Assembly (NCBI GenBank): GCA_001314815.1
Contig: LJXT01000009.1
Location: forward strand, 1 to 50,690
Length of the DNA: 50,690 bases
Origin: Algoriphagus marincola HL-49
Lineage (GTDB): Bacteria > Bacteroidota > Bacteroidia > Cytophagales > Cyclobacteriaceae
Direction of reading: 5' to 3'
Both the position numbers and the translations under genes were made by a program. Position 1 is the stretch's first letter; every line of letters starts with the position of its first letter. The notes under the pieces are model-generated. The model made no database searches. It had not been told where the DNA came from and was given only the letters and a program-made list of their open reading frames with translations. Positions 24,624-33,178 of this stretch are shown here, piece after piece.

Positions 24624-25604
24624 TTAAATCCCAGTGTTATGAATGTTGAATGAGGAATTGGGGGATATTTTTATTTTTTCATAAAGCTCGAAAAAATTCA
24701 ATTCCTTGTTTTCAGGCTTCCAAAACTCTCCAAATGTTAAATCTGTCTTATACTTATCAAACTTTTCCAAGCCTGCTCCGGTATAATGAGTGATTTCTCC
24801 GAAATATATTTTTTGACCTATTGAATATAGATCTACTCGGCAATAGGCAAAATCTTGGGACAGCTTTTCACTGATAGACTTCATTTTATCGAAGGTCTCG
24901 AGGTGGGGAATCTCCTTCAGTTTCTCGTATCCGAGGGTTTGAGGATCAGGAATTTCCTTTAGATTTTCATCTGTATACAATCGGCATTGATCCTCAAATC
25001 GGTCTTCCACAAACATTACCATTTTCACTTTTCCATGGAAACAGTAAAATTTTATATCCATGGGGATTTTACCTCTTTCATCAACCAACACCTGCTCACA
25101 AATGACCCTGCGGGGAATATCTCTATAGGCCCATTCCAGGTAATGTTGACCATAGCTCTGAGCCAGCCATGATTTGGCCAAGTCCTTGATTTCCTTTGGG
25201 TCATCAGTAGTAGACACATATTTATTAAAACCCGAAGCATGATTGGCTTTCATAAAAAAATCATGATTCCAAGATTCCATGGGAATATCATCCCCTGTTT
25301 TGGACACATAGTAGGTAGGAATCAGAAGTTCTTCGGCAAGCTCTTTTCCCAACTTTTCTTTGATATAATTCCTAACCTTCACCTTATCCGAGGTAATGAC
25401 TAGGAGCGGATTCCTATCATATATTTTCTTAAAAAATATTCGCTGATTATGCGTGATGGGATTTTTTAAATCCAAGGGATATCCCACCATTCTCTTGAAA
25501 ATCCTGTGGATTTTAGGGAAATTTCTAGCTTTTTCTAAACTAAAAAGCAATCTATCCTTTAAATTCTGAGGATCTCCTTTTCTGAATACTTCCCTTATAT
25601 TCAT
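24624..25604 (-). CDS. TupA-like ATP-grasp protein (copy 2)
   Basis: 326 residues, ATG at 25604. Same domain order as copy 1: FFMKANHASGFNKYV at ~118-132, EWAYRDIPRRVICEQVL at ~161-177, PMDIKFYCFHGKVKM at ~185-199 and AYCRVDLYSIGQKIYFGEI at ~266-284. Probably an amino-acid or acid ligase acting on the glycan. The last twelve residues (PNSSFNIHNTGI) are encoded by island words, so the original C-terminus has been replaced or extended by repeat sequence. A 127-bp gap separates it from the regulator gene upstream. Confidence 0.8.
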   Translation of the reverse strand: MNIREVFRKGDPQNLKDRLLFSLEKARNFPKIHRIFKRMVGYPLDLKNPITHNQRIFFKKIYDRNPLLVITSDKVKVRNYIKEKLGKELAEELLIPTYYVSKTGDDIPMESWNHDFFMKANHASGFNKYVSTTDDPKEIKDLAKSWLAQSYGQHYLEWAYRDIPRRVICEQVLVDERGKIPMDIKFYCFHGKVKMVMFVEDRFEDQCRLYTDENLKEIPDPQTLGYEKLKEIPHLETFDKMKSISEKLSQDFAYCRVDLYSIGQKIYFGEITHYTGAGLEKFDKYKTDLTFGEFWKPENKELNFFELYEKIKISPNSSFNIHNTGI

Positions 25605-25731
25605 GAATGTTAATTTGTCACAAAATTAAGGATTATGCCTTAATAGTAAGGGCTTGAAGTACTGAGATTGAGAAATATCCTAGTTGGAAATTTCGGTTCA
25701 ATTCCAGTTTAGCTTGGTAAGATTTTAGGTG

Positions 25732-26238
25732 TTATTTTCCGAAGATTAAGATGCCTTGAATATCTCCTGGGTCATACTCGAGAATTTCTACTTCTACTTT
25801 TCGGCTGACTTTTTCATAGGTCTTTTCCCGGATGAAATCCAGATATTCTCTATCCAAATTTTTTCCTATCAATACCATCTGAACCGTCCCCGAGTCAATT
25901 CCCTGTGCATAATCTCCGACGATGTAGGCCTTTTCTACCTCTCCCATTCGCTTGACGATTCGCTCCATCAAGTCATCCAAACCCAGGAATTTGGATACCA
26001 TATTTTTGATTTCCTGAAAAAAGGGATGGCCTTCATTGGCCTTGTACATTTTGGTCTTGCCCTCGTCTTCAGCCACCAAAAGTCCTGCATCTGCCAGTCG
26101 ATTGAGTTCCACCCGCACCGAATTGGTGGATTCGTCGAATTCCTTGGCTAGGGAACGTAGGTATCCTGAGTTGGCATGAGAAAAAAACTTCAACAGAAGC
26201 TTGATTCGGGTTTTGGATGTGACGAGGGAGTCGAGCAC
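25732..26238 (-). CDS. Winged-helix transcriptional regulator with nucleotidyltransferase-like tail
   Basis: 168 residues from GTG at 26238. Residues 1-70 form an ArsR/MarR-like winged helix: TSKTRIKLLLKFFSH, GYLRSLAKEFDESTNSVRVELNRL (the recognition helix) and AGLLVAEDEGKTKMY (the wing). Residues ~105-168 (AYIVGDYAQGID, VEVEILEYDPGDI) resemble a degenerate nucleotidyltransferase fold without a catalytic acidic triad. Such proteins often stand at the head of Bacteroidota surface-polysaccharide loci. Control of the downstream glycan genes is inferred from location only. Confidence 0.78.
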   Translation of the reverse strand: MLDSLVTSKTRIKLLLKFFSHANSGYLRSLAKEFDESTNSVRVELNRLADAGLLVAEDEGKTKMYKANEGHPFFQEIKNMVSKFLGLDDLMERIVKRMGEVEKAYIVGDYAQGIDSGTVQMVLIGKNLDREYLDFIREKTYEKVSRKVEVEILEYDPGDIQGILIFGK

Positions 26239-26565
26239 GGATTAATGAGGAATGAAAAATTGAGGATGAAGAATGTTGAGTAAAATTTTTACTCGGTTAA
26301 TTTAAGTGGTTTTAGGGTTTTTGGCAAATGTTTTTTGTAGTTGAGGTTCTGAGAATGAAGAATTAGGAATGAGGAATTGGGGGGAAGGTTTTGGGTTTGG
26401 GTTGATTGTCGAATTGATGAATCGATGAATTGTCGAACTGAGAAGTTAAGGGTTAAATGTTAAGCGTTAAAGGTTAAAATTAGGAATGAGGAATTAGGAA
26501 TTGGGGGAAACGTTTAAGGTTTTGGTTTGTCGAATAATGGATTCTTAACATTAAGAATACCATAC
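26239..26565. repeat. Intergenic word-repeat island R8
   Basis: 327 bp. GAGTAAAATTTTTACTC at 26278-26294 is a near-perfect hairpin related to that in R5. The 26406-26478 segment matches R7 at 71 of 73 positions, followed by aattaggaatgagg words. No gene is seen. Confidence 0.75.
26406..26478. repeat. 73-bp direct repeat, right copy
   Basis: It matches 24098-24170 at 71 of 73 positions; TupA-2 (24624-25604) and the wHTH regulator (25732-26238) lie between the copies. Confidence 0.9.
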
Positions 26566-27732
26566 TTAAAGAGTTATTCCCGATTCGGATATTCGGATCA
26601 AGTAAGCTAAGCCAGAAAGCACATGCAGCAAGAAAAAAGCAAGCAGTATCCCTATTCTTTGAAAGCTATTCGTGTTTAGTTGCTGCTTTTGGAAAAAACT
26701 AGAAAGTAGAACCTTGGCAATCATCAGATAGAGTAAAAAAAGAGAAATGGGGATTTGCCAATAAAAATTTCCATCCAAATAACCTGGTCCACTTTCTGCG
26801 AATATGAAAAAGACCAACATGCCAAAGGAGAAAGTCAGGAATGCCAAGCGGAATTCAGGATTAGCCCAAAACGTCTTTCCAAAGAAAATCAAAGATGCTA
26901 TCAAGAGTGGAAAACTACCCAATAGATCCCAAAGCGGGCTTTCGGAGAGTTTTAGCCAAACTCGAAAAGGATCGAGTATCACGTCTCCCCGGGCATTGAA
27001 ATTGTAAAATAGACTGTCTACTGCCGTTTCTGAAAAAATCAGCCACTTGCTTCCCAACAAAAAGGCCAATACCAAAACCGAGTAAATTCCAATAGGAAAG
27101 ACTGATTTTCTGGAAGTATTTGAAAAAATGGCCATGACCATCAGACCGGGAATTAATCCAAACAGATAGCTGGGCTTTATTAATAGAATCAGAAGGGTCC
27201 AGCTGATCAAAGGAATAAAATTGGGTTGGCTGCCAATGCACCATTTCCTTACCTCCCAAAACAAGAGCATGCAAAAAGGGAAGACGAAAATAGTGCTCCC
27301 ATTATGCCAGAGATTGGGGGTCATTTTCCCCAAAAGCCAATAATCTCCTTCCCAGCCCAAAAGGATTAGCGGAAACATCAACAGCAACCCAAGGGGAATC
27401 CAAGCAAGCCATGGATTCTCTCGGATTTCATTTTTCAGAAAGTGATAAGTCAGGAGATATTTTGCCAACCAACTGATTCCTATAAGGAGTAGAAGGGCGA
27501 TTTTAAGGCTTTTGGAACCTGGAATAACAGTGCTAATCCCAAAAAAAGTAAGGTAGTAGAACGGTGGAAAGGGGATTTTCCCACGTTCCTGATAAAAATT
27601 CCAAATATCCAGATGGGCCAGAAAATCTGAAAATATATTTCCAGCCAGCATCTCATAGGTAATCCAGGAAAATCCAAGAGTGACTAGGAGTGCAGAAATC
27701 CAAAAAGCCGGTAAACGGGAAACCATCTTCAT
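26566..27732 (-). CDS. Polytopic membrane protein, GT-C-like
   Basis: 388 residues, about ten transmembrane segments spread over the whole chain, starting ISALLVTLGFSWITYEMLAG at ~12-31. The first periplasmic loop reads NIFSDFLAHLDIWNFY, with acidic residues where GT-C enzymes place their catalytic carboxylates, but I recognise no family. The ATG overlaps the TGA of the preceding gene by four bases, so it is coupled to two further membrane proteins of similar type. A polyprenyl-phosphate-sugar-using transferase acting on the outer face is plausible, since a GtrB-like enzyme lies in the neighbouring module (33.2 kb). Confidence 0.55.
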   Translation of the reverse strand: MKMVSRLPAFWISALLVTLGFSWITYEMLAGNIFSDFLAHLDIWNFYQERGKIPFPPFYYLTFFGISTVIPGSKSLKIALLLLIGISWLAKYLLTYHFLKNEIRENPWLAWIPLGLLLMFPLILLGWEGDYWLLGKMTPNLWHNGSTIFVFPFCMLLFWEVRKWCIGSQPNFIPLISWTLLILLIKPSYLFGLIPGLMVMAIFSNTSRKSVFPIGIYSVLVLAFLLGSKWLIFSETAVDSLFYNFNARGDVILDPFRVWLKLSESPLWDLLGSFPLLIASLIFFGKTFWANPEFRLAFLTFSFGMLVFFIFAESGPGYLDGNFYWQIPISLFLLYLMIAKVLLSSFFQKQQLNTNSFQRIGILLAFFLLHVLSGLAYLIRISESGITL

Positions 27733-29300
27733 GGACGAGGAGAAAAAGACTTAGATTTCACAAAATGAAGCAAAACCAAACTTTCGCTTTTCATCTCAGA
27801 CTGAAGGATAAATCCAGGAGAAATTCGGTTCATGTAATCAGGAAAAACCAGGGGTTCGGGAAGCTGAAAAGCCAGCAGATAAAACTCTTTCAGTTCGCTT
27901 TGTCTCGAAAAACCTCTTAACTCATAAGCTTTTTCCTGCATGTGACTTCTGGAAATCCACCCATAGCTAAGGAAGGGAATGGGCTGCGATTGACTGAATT
28001 TTTTCAAAAAAATGTATTCCATGATTCCTTCCAGAAAAACTGGGGCATCAGATTTCTTTTCTTCCAAAAGAGAGAAAAACTCCTGCTGCACTTGTTCCCT
28101 GCCTTTAGCTTCCTTCCAAAAGTTGAAGAAGTGAATCCCAAGAAAAAGACATAGCAAAGCGATTAAGGCATAAATCCATCGGGAAGTCTTTTTTACCAAT
28201 GAGGAGTTAAAAACAGGAAATAGAAAGGTCATAAAAAAGAGCAGATTGACTCGGCCCAAGAGTAGGTTAAAATGATTGAAAAGGAGGTAAAACATGACCC
28301 AAACTCCAAAAAACAGGATTTTTTTTCTCCAAGAAAGGTCGGACAATAAGAAGGAAAGCAGCAATACTAGGATCAACATGGATTTGAAGAGTTCGGTCTG
28401 CTGAACTCGCAGGATACGGATCAATCCATCTTTGAAGGCTTTCCAAGTCCATAGCTGATGATCCGACTCTTTCTTTTTAGCCATAAAATCCTCGGTGCTG
28501 AGAGAAAGTTCTTCAAACATCCATCTACTTACCAAAAACCAATCGGAAGAATCCGGGATCGTCCCTTCTTGAGATTGCTGCACAAAAACTGGGTGATCTA
28601 AGATTTTTGGCCTTGCCTGATTGAAATCCAAATAATCAAGAGAAACAAAAGATTCTTGATAACTCCACTTTCCAAAAGCTAGAAATACTGCGAAACTAAT
28701 TAGCAGAAGACCTCTTGAAATGAAAAATCCTGCTTTGACCTCAGGGAAAACCCATGCACACCAAGCCCACCCTAGACCTACCAACACCGCTGCTTCAAAT
28801 CGAATAGAGAATGCCATAAGCAAAACCACATATCCTAGGGTAATGAAGCCTTTTGATTTAGTATCAAATACTGTCAATAATCCAGCGAGCGCCGCTAAAC
28901 CAGCGATCAAGGTGAACTGTGGAAAGAAGGCGAAATGAAAAGAAAGCAGTCCTATAAACAGACTCCAAAAGTGTTTCTGGATTTTTGTAAAAGCAGAAAT
29001 CCAAACTTTTTTAAGAAGGAGAAAAGCGGAAAGGAAGTTGACTGCAAACCAAGTCAAGCCATACCAGTTGGTCTCAGGAAAAAGGCCGTATATCTTCGAA
29101 AAAGACCAACTGAGCCAAGGATGAATAAATACTGCATAAGGTTCGGGTTCACCTGTATAGGCTCCAGAAACCAGCCACATCATCATTACATCGTCATTGG
29201 TCTGGAATCGCCAAGGCAACAACCAGATAATCCCCAAGGCCAAGAAGAGTCCACCGGCCCAAAAAAGAAAGGTTTGAGGTGTTTTTAAGTAGTCTTTCAT
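27729..29300 (-). CDS. Polytopic membrane protein, probable GT-C glycosyltransferase
   Basis: 523 residues; an N-terminal TM helix at ~10-30 is followed by RFQTNDDVMMMWLVSGAY, with an Asp pair at 36-37 at the usual GT-C position, and then TGEPEPYAVFIHPWLSW. About ten more hydrophobic segments run to residue ~395, followed by a soluble periplasmic-type tail of ~120 residues (EFFSLLEEKKSDAPVFLEGI...). This matches the general plan of GT-C sugar or mannosyl transferases; no exact family is recognised. It overlaps both neighbours by four bases. Confidence 0.6.
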   Translation of the reverse strand: MKDYLKTPQTFLFWAGGLFLALGIIWLLPWRFQTNDDVMMMWLVSGAYTGEPEPYAVFIHPWLSWSFSKIYGLFPETNWYGLTWFAVNFLSAFLLLKKVWISAFTKIQKHFWSLFIGLLSFHFAFFPQFTLIAGLAALAGLLTVFDTKSKGFITLGYVVLLMAFSIRFEAAVLVGLGWAWCAWVFPEVKAGFFISRGLLLISFAVFLAFGKWSYQESFVSLDYLDFNQARPKILDHPVFVQQSQEGTIPDSSDWFLVSRWMFEELSLSTEDFMAKKKESDHQLWTWKAFKDGLIRILRVQQTELFKSMLILVLLLSFLLSDLSWRKKILFFGVWVMFYLLFNHFNLLLGRVNLLFFMTFLFPVFNSSLVKKTSRWIYALIALLCLFLGIHFFNFWKEAKGREQVQQEFFSLLEEKKSDAPVFLEGIMEYIFLKKFSQSQPIPFLSYGWISRSHMQEKAYELRGFSRQSELKEFYLLAFQLPEPLVFPDYMNRISPGFILQSEMKSESLVLLHFVKSKSFSPRP

Positions 29301-30772
29301 CTGAAATCGGTGATCAGAATGGGCTCTTGGGTAAAGTTTTGGGGCAATGAATCGATGGGGAAAAATAAGATATCTTTGCTATACCCTTCTGGAAAAAAGC
29401 CTTTTAATTGCTCCTGATCCCAAAAACCTGGGCTTTGGGGGAGGGTTTTTCCTAAGAGAAAGGGGATTCCTGAAATGCGGTAGGCGGCAAGAAGCACCTT
29501 CTCCTCTCCTATTTGGGTTTGCAGCTTTTCCAAAGCGGAAATCTGATGGAACGACAAGTGGATGTTTTTTCCAGGAAGGTATTCCCAGTTTTCGGTAGCT
29601 TTCCATAGTTCCCGTTGCTCAAAAGGACGCCACCAAAGTCCATTGAATACCAAAAGCAAAACTGAAAAAGCGATGCCAATATTTACCCATTTGAGAGATT
29701 TTAATCGCGCTTTCTCTGCAAGAATCAACCATGCCATGATCCAAAAAACCAAGTAATGAATCCCTATTCTCAGCCAGTATACATTACTTCCAAAATGAAG
29801 AACAAAAGGTAAAACCAAAAGAAGAAGGATCCAGACTTTTTCCTTAGCTGAAAATCGGGAAAAATCGGATTTTGCAAAAAACCAAGCCCAGATTACTACT
29901 CCAAAGAGCAGGAAAAAGTGGTTCCATTCATCAGTAATATGCGTGATGAAAAAAGTCAGGTGAAATGCTGAGATAATAAGTAAGGCCTGAAAAAATTTCT
30001 TTTTGATCAAGCGAAAGGATAAAAAAGAAATCACAAAGAGCAGTAAAGACCAAAAAGCTCCCACTCCGGTATGCTTGACTAAGGTCCACCAATGGTAATC
30101 TTCTCGCCCGGTTTGTATGGATAGTCCATCGCTAAGTCGAATAATGGCATTTTCGCTAAGAGTCAAATAAAACACCCCCTCCAAAAGAATAAAGGGAATG
30201 AGCAAAGCAAGGAGCACCTTCCAATTGAGCCTTTTTTCATAAAGCATCAAGCCTAGCGTCAATAGTCCCAATAGCCATGCTGTTGTCACTTTTACATAGA
30301 CCAAGATCCCAAGAAGGACACCCAAGCTTAGGTTTTGAGTCAATTTTGATGCTCTAGTCGAAAGCAATGCTAAACAGCCGGCAGCTAGCACAACCGAAAG
30401 ATGATTGTAGGATAAACTTGCAGGAAGGAAGCCATATCCGGCCATTAATCCTAAAAGAGAAATCAGATAAACTTCAAGGGAAAGCTGCTTTTCAAACTTC
30501 AGATTTCTGTAAAAAATAGCCAAGGCCAATGCTCCTAAGCAATAAATGAAAAGTCGGAGAATCCTCAAACCGACTATTCCAAAGTGAATCCCGGTGATCT
30601 GGTGGAAAAGCTTAAAAAACAGATCGTAATTAAAAATCCCTCCTTGATTTTCCTGAAGAGGATGGGCTAGCAAAACATACAAGCCCTCATCTGAGACATC
30701 AAATCCGCGATTGATCCCCAAGAGAACCATGGCAATACATATAATTGTAGCTATGACTAGGAATTTGGGCAT
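29297..30772 (-). CDS. Polytopic membrane protein, probable GT-C glycosyltransferase
   Basis: 491 residues. The first loop after TM1 reads NRGFDVSDEGLYVLLAHP (Asp-Glu at 28-29), the DE-type motif of GT-C enzymes such as ArnT/PMT relatives; a QENQGG stretch follows. About ten TM segments run to residue ~380, then a periplasmic domain of ~100 residues. It is the first of three coupled membrane genes and starts at ATG 30772, beside island R9. It may use a polyprenyl-phosphate sugar to decorate a glycan or lipid outside the membrane. Substrate unknown. Confidence 0.6.
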   Translation of the reverse strand: MPKFLVIATIICIAMVLLGINRGFDVSDEGLYVLLAHPLQENQGGIFNYDLFFKLFHQITGIHFGIVGLRILRLFIYCLGALALAIFYRNLKFEKQLSLEVYLISLLGLMAGYGFLPASLSYNHLSVVLAAGCLALLSTRASKLTQNLSLGVLLGILVYVKVTTAWLLGLLTLGLMLYEKRLNWKVLLALLIPFILLEGVFYLTLSENAIIRLSDGLSIQTGREDYHWWTLVKHTGVGAFWSLLLFVISFLSFRLIKKKFFQALLIISAFHLTFFITHITDEWNHFFLLFGVVIWAWFFAKSDFSRFSAKEKVWILLLLVLPFVLHFGSNVYWLRIGIHYLVFWIMAWLILAEKARLKSLKWVNIGIAFSVLLLVFNGLWWRPFEQRELWKATENWEYLPGKNIHLSFHQISALEKLQTQIGEEKVLLAAYRISGIPFLLGKTLPQSPGFWDQEQLKGFFPEGYSKDILFFPIDSLPQNFTQEPILITDFR

Positions 30773-31038
30773 TTGGGCTTCTTTGTCGAAGTGATGAATT
30801 GGGGAATTGTTGAAGTGAAAGTTAAGGGTTAAATGTTAAATGTTCGGGGTTCGGGGTTCGGGGTTCGGGGTTTTGACGAATTGGGGAATCGTCGAAAAGT
30901 GGGGCGTTAATTGTTAAGGGTTAAAAGTTAAGCGTTAAGTGTTTGAGGTTATGAGTTCTAAGTTCTTTTTTCTCAGTTCTTGGTTCCTACCTTCGGCAGG
31001 CAAGCTTGATACTTGATTCTACTTTTTCCCTCCTGTTA
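30773..31038. repeat. Intergenic word-repeat island R9
   Basis: It holds four tandem ggggttc units at 30844-30873, gttaattgttaaggg and gttaagcgttaa words, and the unit ttggttcctaccttcgg at 30981-30997 with its CTACC/GGCAGG hairpin. The segment 30891-30938 matches 34347-34394 of R10 at 43 of 48 positions. The 3' end runs into the aminotransferase stop region. No gene is seen. Confidence 0.72.
30891..30938. repeat. 48-bp direct repeat, left copy (flanks aminosugar module)
   Basis: Begins gtcgaaaagtggggcg; it matches 34347-34394 at 43 of 48 positions. A second shared unit, ttggttcctaccttcgg, follows at 30981 and 34422. Confidence 0.8.
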
Positions 31039-32196
31039 CTAACTAGTTATTTTTTCTACCACTACTTCGGGTAAGTCAAAAAAGAGCGGAAGACGAAGAA
31101 GGCAATCGCTAAAGCGCTCTGCGTTGGGAAGATGTCGGGCATATTCCTCAGGCTGATGGTTTTGAATATACTCGCTCTTATGTAGGCTTTGATAGTGAAA
31201 AACGGCTAAAATCCCTTTTTCAGCTAATCTAACTATGTATTCTTCCCTGAGTTGAGCATTTTCAAACAACAGGTAGAAGAGATGGTAATTCCCCGGCTGA
31301 GATTGAAACTCCACATCTCCCAAACCTTTCAGACATTCTTCCAAGAGCTGCAAAAAAGATAAAGGCAAGACTTGTATTTGATCCTTTTTCCCGGAAAACC
31401 AAGCGGAATAATCATCCCAAATGGCTTTTCGTCTAGCTTGAATCCTAGCCAAATGTTCTAACTGAGCATAGAGAAAGGCTGCCTGCAAATCGGATAGTAA
31501 GAAGCTACTGCCCAAATCCTTCCAACCGTATTTGGCTATTTCTCCGCGAAATAAAGCTGCCCGGTCTGTACCCTTCTCCCAAATCACCTCTGCACGCTTT
31601 ATGAGTTGAGGCTCATTGACCACAAGCATCCCTCCTTCCCCACAATGGACATTTTTGGTTTCATGAAAGCTAAAGGCTGCCAATTTACCAAAGCTACCCA
31701 AAGCCTTTCCATTAAAAAATGAATTCACCGCCTGTGCAGCGTCTTCAATTAATGGCAGATTGTATTTGTCCGCCAATAGCTGCAAAGTATCCATATCGCA
31801 TGGGACCCCGGCATAATGCACGGCTACGATAGCTTTTGTCTTTTCACTGATCAGCTCTTCTACTTTAGCTTCATCCATCCCAGGAAAATCGGCTTTGCTA
31901 TCCACAAAACGGATTTTTGCCCCTCGAAGTGCAAAGGCATTAGCTGTGGAAACAAAGGTGAAAGAGGGTACTATCACTTCATCACCTGGCTGAATATCAA
32001 GAAGTAAAGCAGCCATCTCCAAGGCATCTGTACAGGAAGTCGTGAGAAAGCATTTCCCAAAACCGTACTGCTCTTCAAAAAAAGACTGACAAAGCTGCGT
32101 GAAGTGGCCGTTCCCAGAGAGTTTACCCAAGGCTACTGCCTTTGAAAGGTAATCATGCTCGGCACCGGTCAAGTAAGGTTTATTGAAAGGGATCAT
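31039..32196 (-). CDS. rffA: dTDP-4-amino-4,6-dideoxygalactose transaminase (WecE/RffA type)
   Basis: 385 residues. MIPFNKPYLTGAEHDYL, SCTDALEMAALLLDI, GDEVIVPSFTFVSTANAFALRGA and EDAAQ at ~151 are the DegT/DnrJ/EryC1 fold-type I pattern, and the PLP lysine is K181 in AAFSFHETKNVHCGEGG; SFHETKN is characteristic of the RffA/WecE subgroup. It would form a 4-amino-4,6-dideoxysugar nucleotide, the donor for an N-acetylated sugar. The hexapeptide acyltransferase just upstream is a good candidate to acylate the new amine. The dehydratase supplying the 4-keto sugar is not in the window. Confidence 0.9.
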   Translation of the reverse strand: MIPFNKPYLTGAEHDYLSKAVALGKLSGNGHFTQLCQSFFEEQYGFGKCFLTTSCTDALEMAALLLDIQPGDEVIVPSFTFVSTANAFALRGAKIRFVDSKADFPGMDEAKVEELISEKTKAIVAVHYAGVPCDMDTLQLLADKYNLPLIEDAAQAVNSFFNGKALGSFGKLAAFSFHETKNVHCGEGGMLVVNEPQLIKRAEVIWEKGTDRAALFRGEIAKYGWKDLGSSFLLSDLQAAFLYAQLEHLARIQARRKAIWDDYSAWFSGKKDQIQVLPLSFLQLLEECLKGLGDVEFQSQPGNYHLFYLLFENAQLREEYIVRLAEKGILAVFHYQSLHKSEYIQNHQPEEYARHLPNAERFSDCLLRLPLFFDLPEVVVEKITS

Positions 32197-32392
32197 TCGT
32201 TCCCGGTTATTGATTTAATGAAATATGAAATTACAGAATCTTCCCCTTACCCTAATTTTCCTTGTTAATCTGGCTGGAATCAGGAAGAAAGAAGATCAAA
32301 GCATCCGGAATCTAAACCTCAAGGCTTATTTACTGAGTATTTTTTCATACTGGTAGAAAATCGGATAATCTTATTTTGAAATAACTATTGGT

Positions 32393-33178
32393 TTAAAAAG
32401 GAGTGAATTTCGCTTTTTCAGGAAGTAGGTACTTCATAAAATTCACCTCATCCATGCTTTGTCTTTTGGTATATTTTCTTTGTGAGATCACGAAGTAGCT
32501 TTTATCTGAAGATTCCCAATTTATCTCATCCTCATGCTCTACCAGGATAATCTTTTCTTGCTCGACTCCTGATTCGGATAAGTACTGCCTCATTTTTTCC
32601 ATTTTCTCTTTTGTACTTACCGCTACAAATTGATTTCCGAGTTTGGAAGAAATTGATTTGGCAGGGCTACCGGCATAGATTTGATTATACGCCATATCAT
32701 GGGTAATGACTGAACCGGCTAAGGCCATTGACTTATCGGCAGCTTCAATAGGCCCGACAATGCAATGCCCGACAAACCATACATCCTTCCCAATATTCAA
32801 GGGTTTTTGGGAATTGAACTGGCAACCTTCAAGCGTGTCACCAAACTTGATATGAGACCATAATTGAGAATGAGCCCCAATACCACAATTATCGCCGATG
32901 GTCGCACCACCTATGCAGTCAATAATGGAAAACTGACCTATCCAGGCATTGTGACCGATTGAGCAGGATTGATAGCCATGAATAGTTACCTGATGATGGA
33001 TTTTGCCATAATCCCCAATTTGAAAATCATTGCAAATAATTTGAACTCCAGCCCCAATGTAAACCTGGTCCCCTATTCGAATACGATCAGCAGGGCCATC
33101 TATACCTCTAATAATTGCGGTAGGATGAATAAAAACTCCCTGACCTAATTCAATTTGATTCGTCTGTATATTCTCCAT
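32393..33178 (-). CDS. Left-handed beta-helix acyltransferase
   Basis: 261 residues. Residues ~15-180 have hexapeptide-repeat turns: FIHPTAIIRG, VYIGAGVQII, GKIHHQVTIHG, CSIGHNAWIGQF, ATIGDNCGIGAH, FGDTLEGC and NIGKDVWFVGH, then AGSPAKSI, the normal end of the coil. A C-terminal extension of ~80 residues (MEKMRQYLSESGVEQEKI...) makes it longer than simple sugar O-acetyltransferases. The position next to the RffA-type aminotransferase suggests N- or O-acylation of the same sugar. Overlaps the GT gene upstream by 29 bases. A 196-bp gap to the aminotransferase shows no obvious structure. Confidence 0.8.
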   Translation of the reverse strand: MENIQTNQIELGQGVFIHPTAIIRGIDGPADRIRIGDQVYIGAGVQIICNDFQIGDYGKIHHQVTIHGYQSCSIGHNAWIGQFSIIDCIGGATIGDNCGIGAHSQLWSHIKFGDTLEGCQFNSQKPLNIGKDVWFVGHCIVGPIEAADKSMALAGSVITHDMAYNQIYAGSPAKSISSKLGNQFVAVSTKEKMEKMRQYLSESGVEQEKIILVEHEDEINWESSDKSYFVISQRKYTKRQSMDEVNFMKYLLPEKAKFTPF

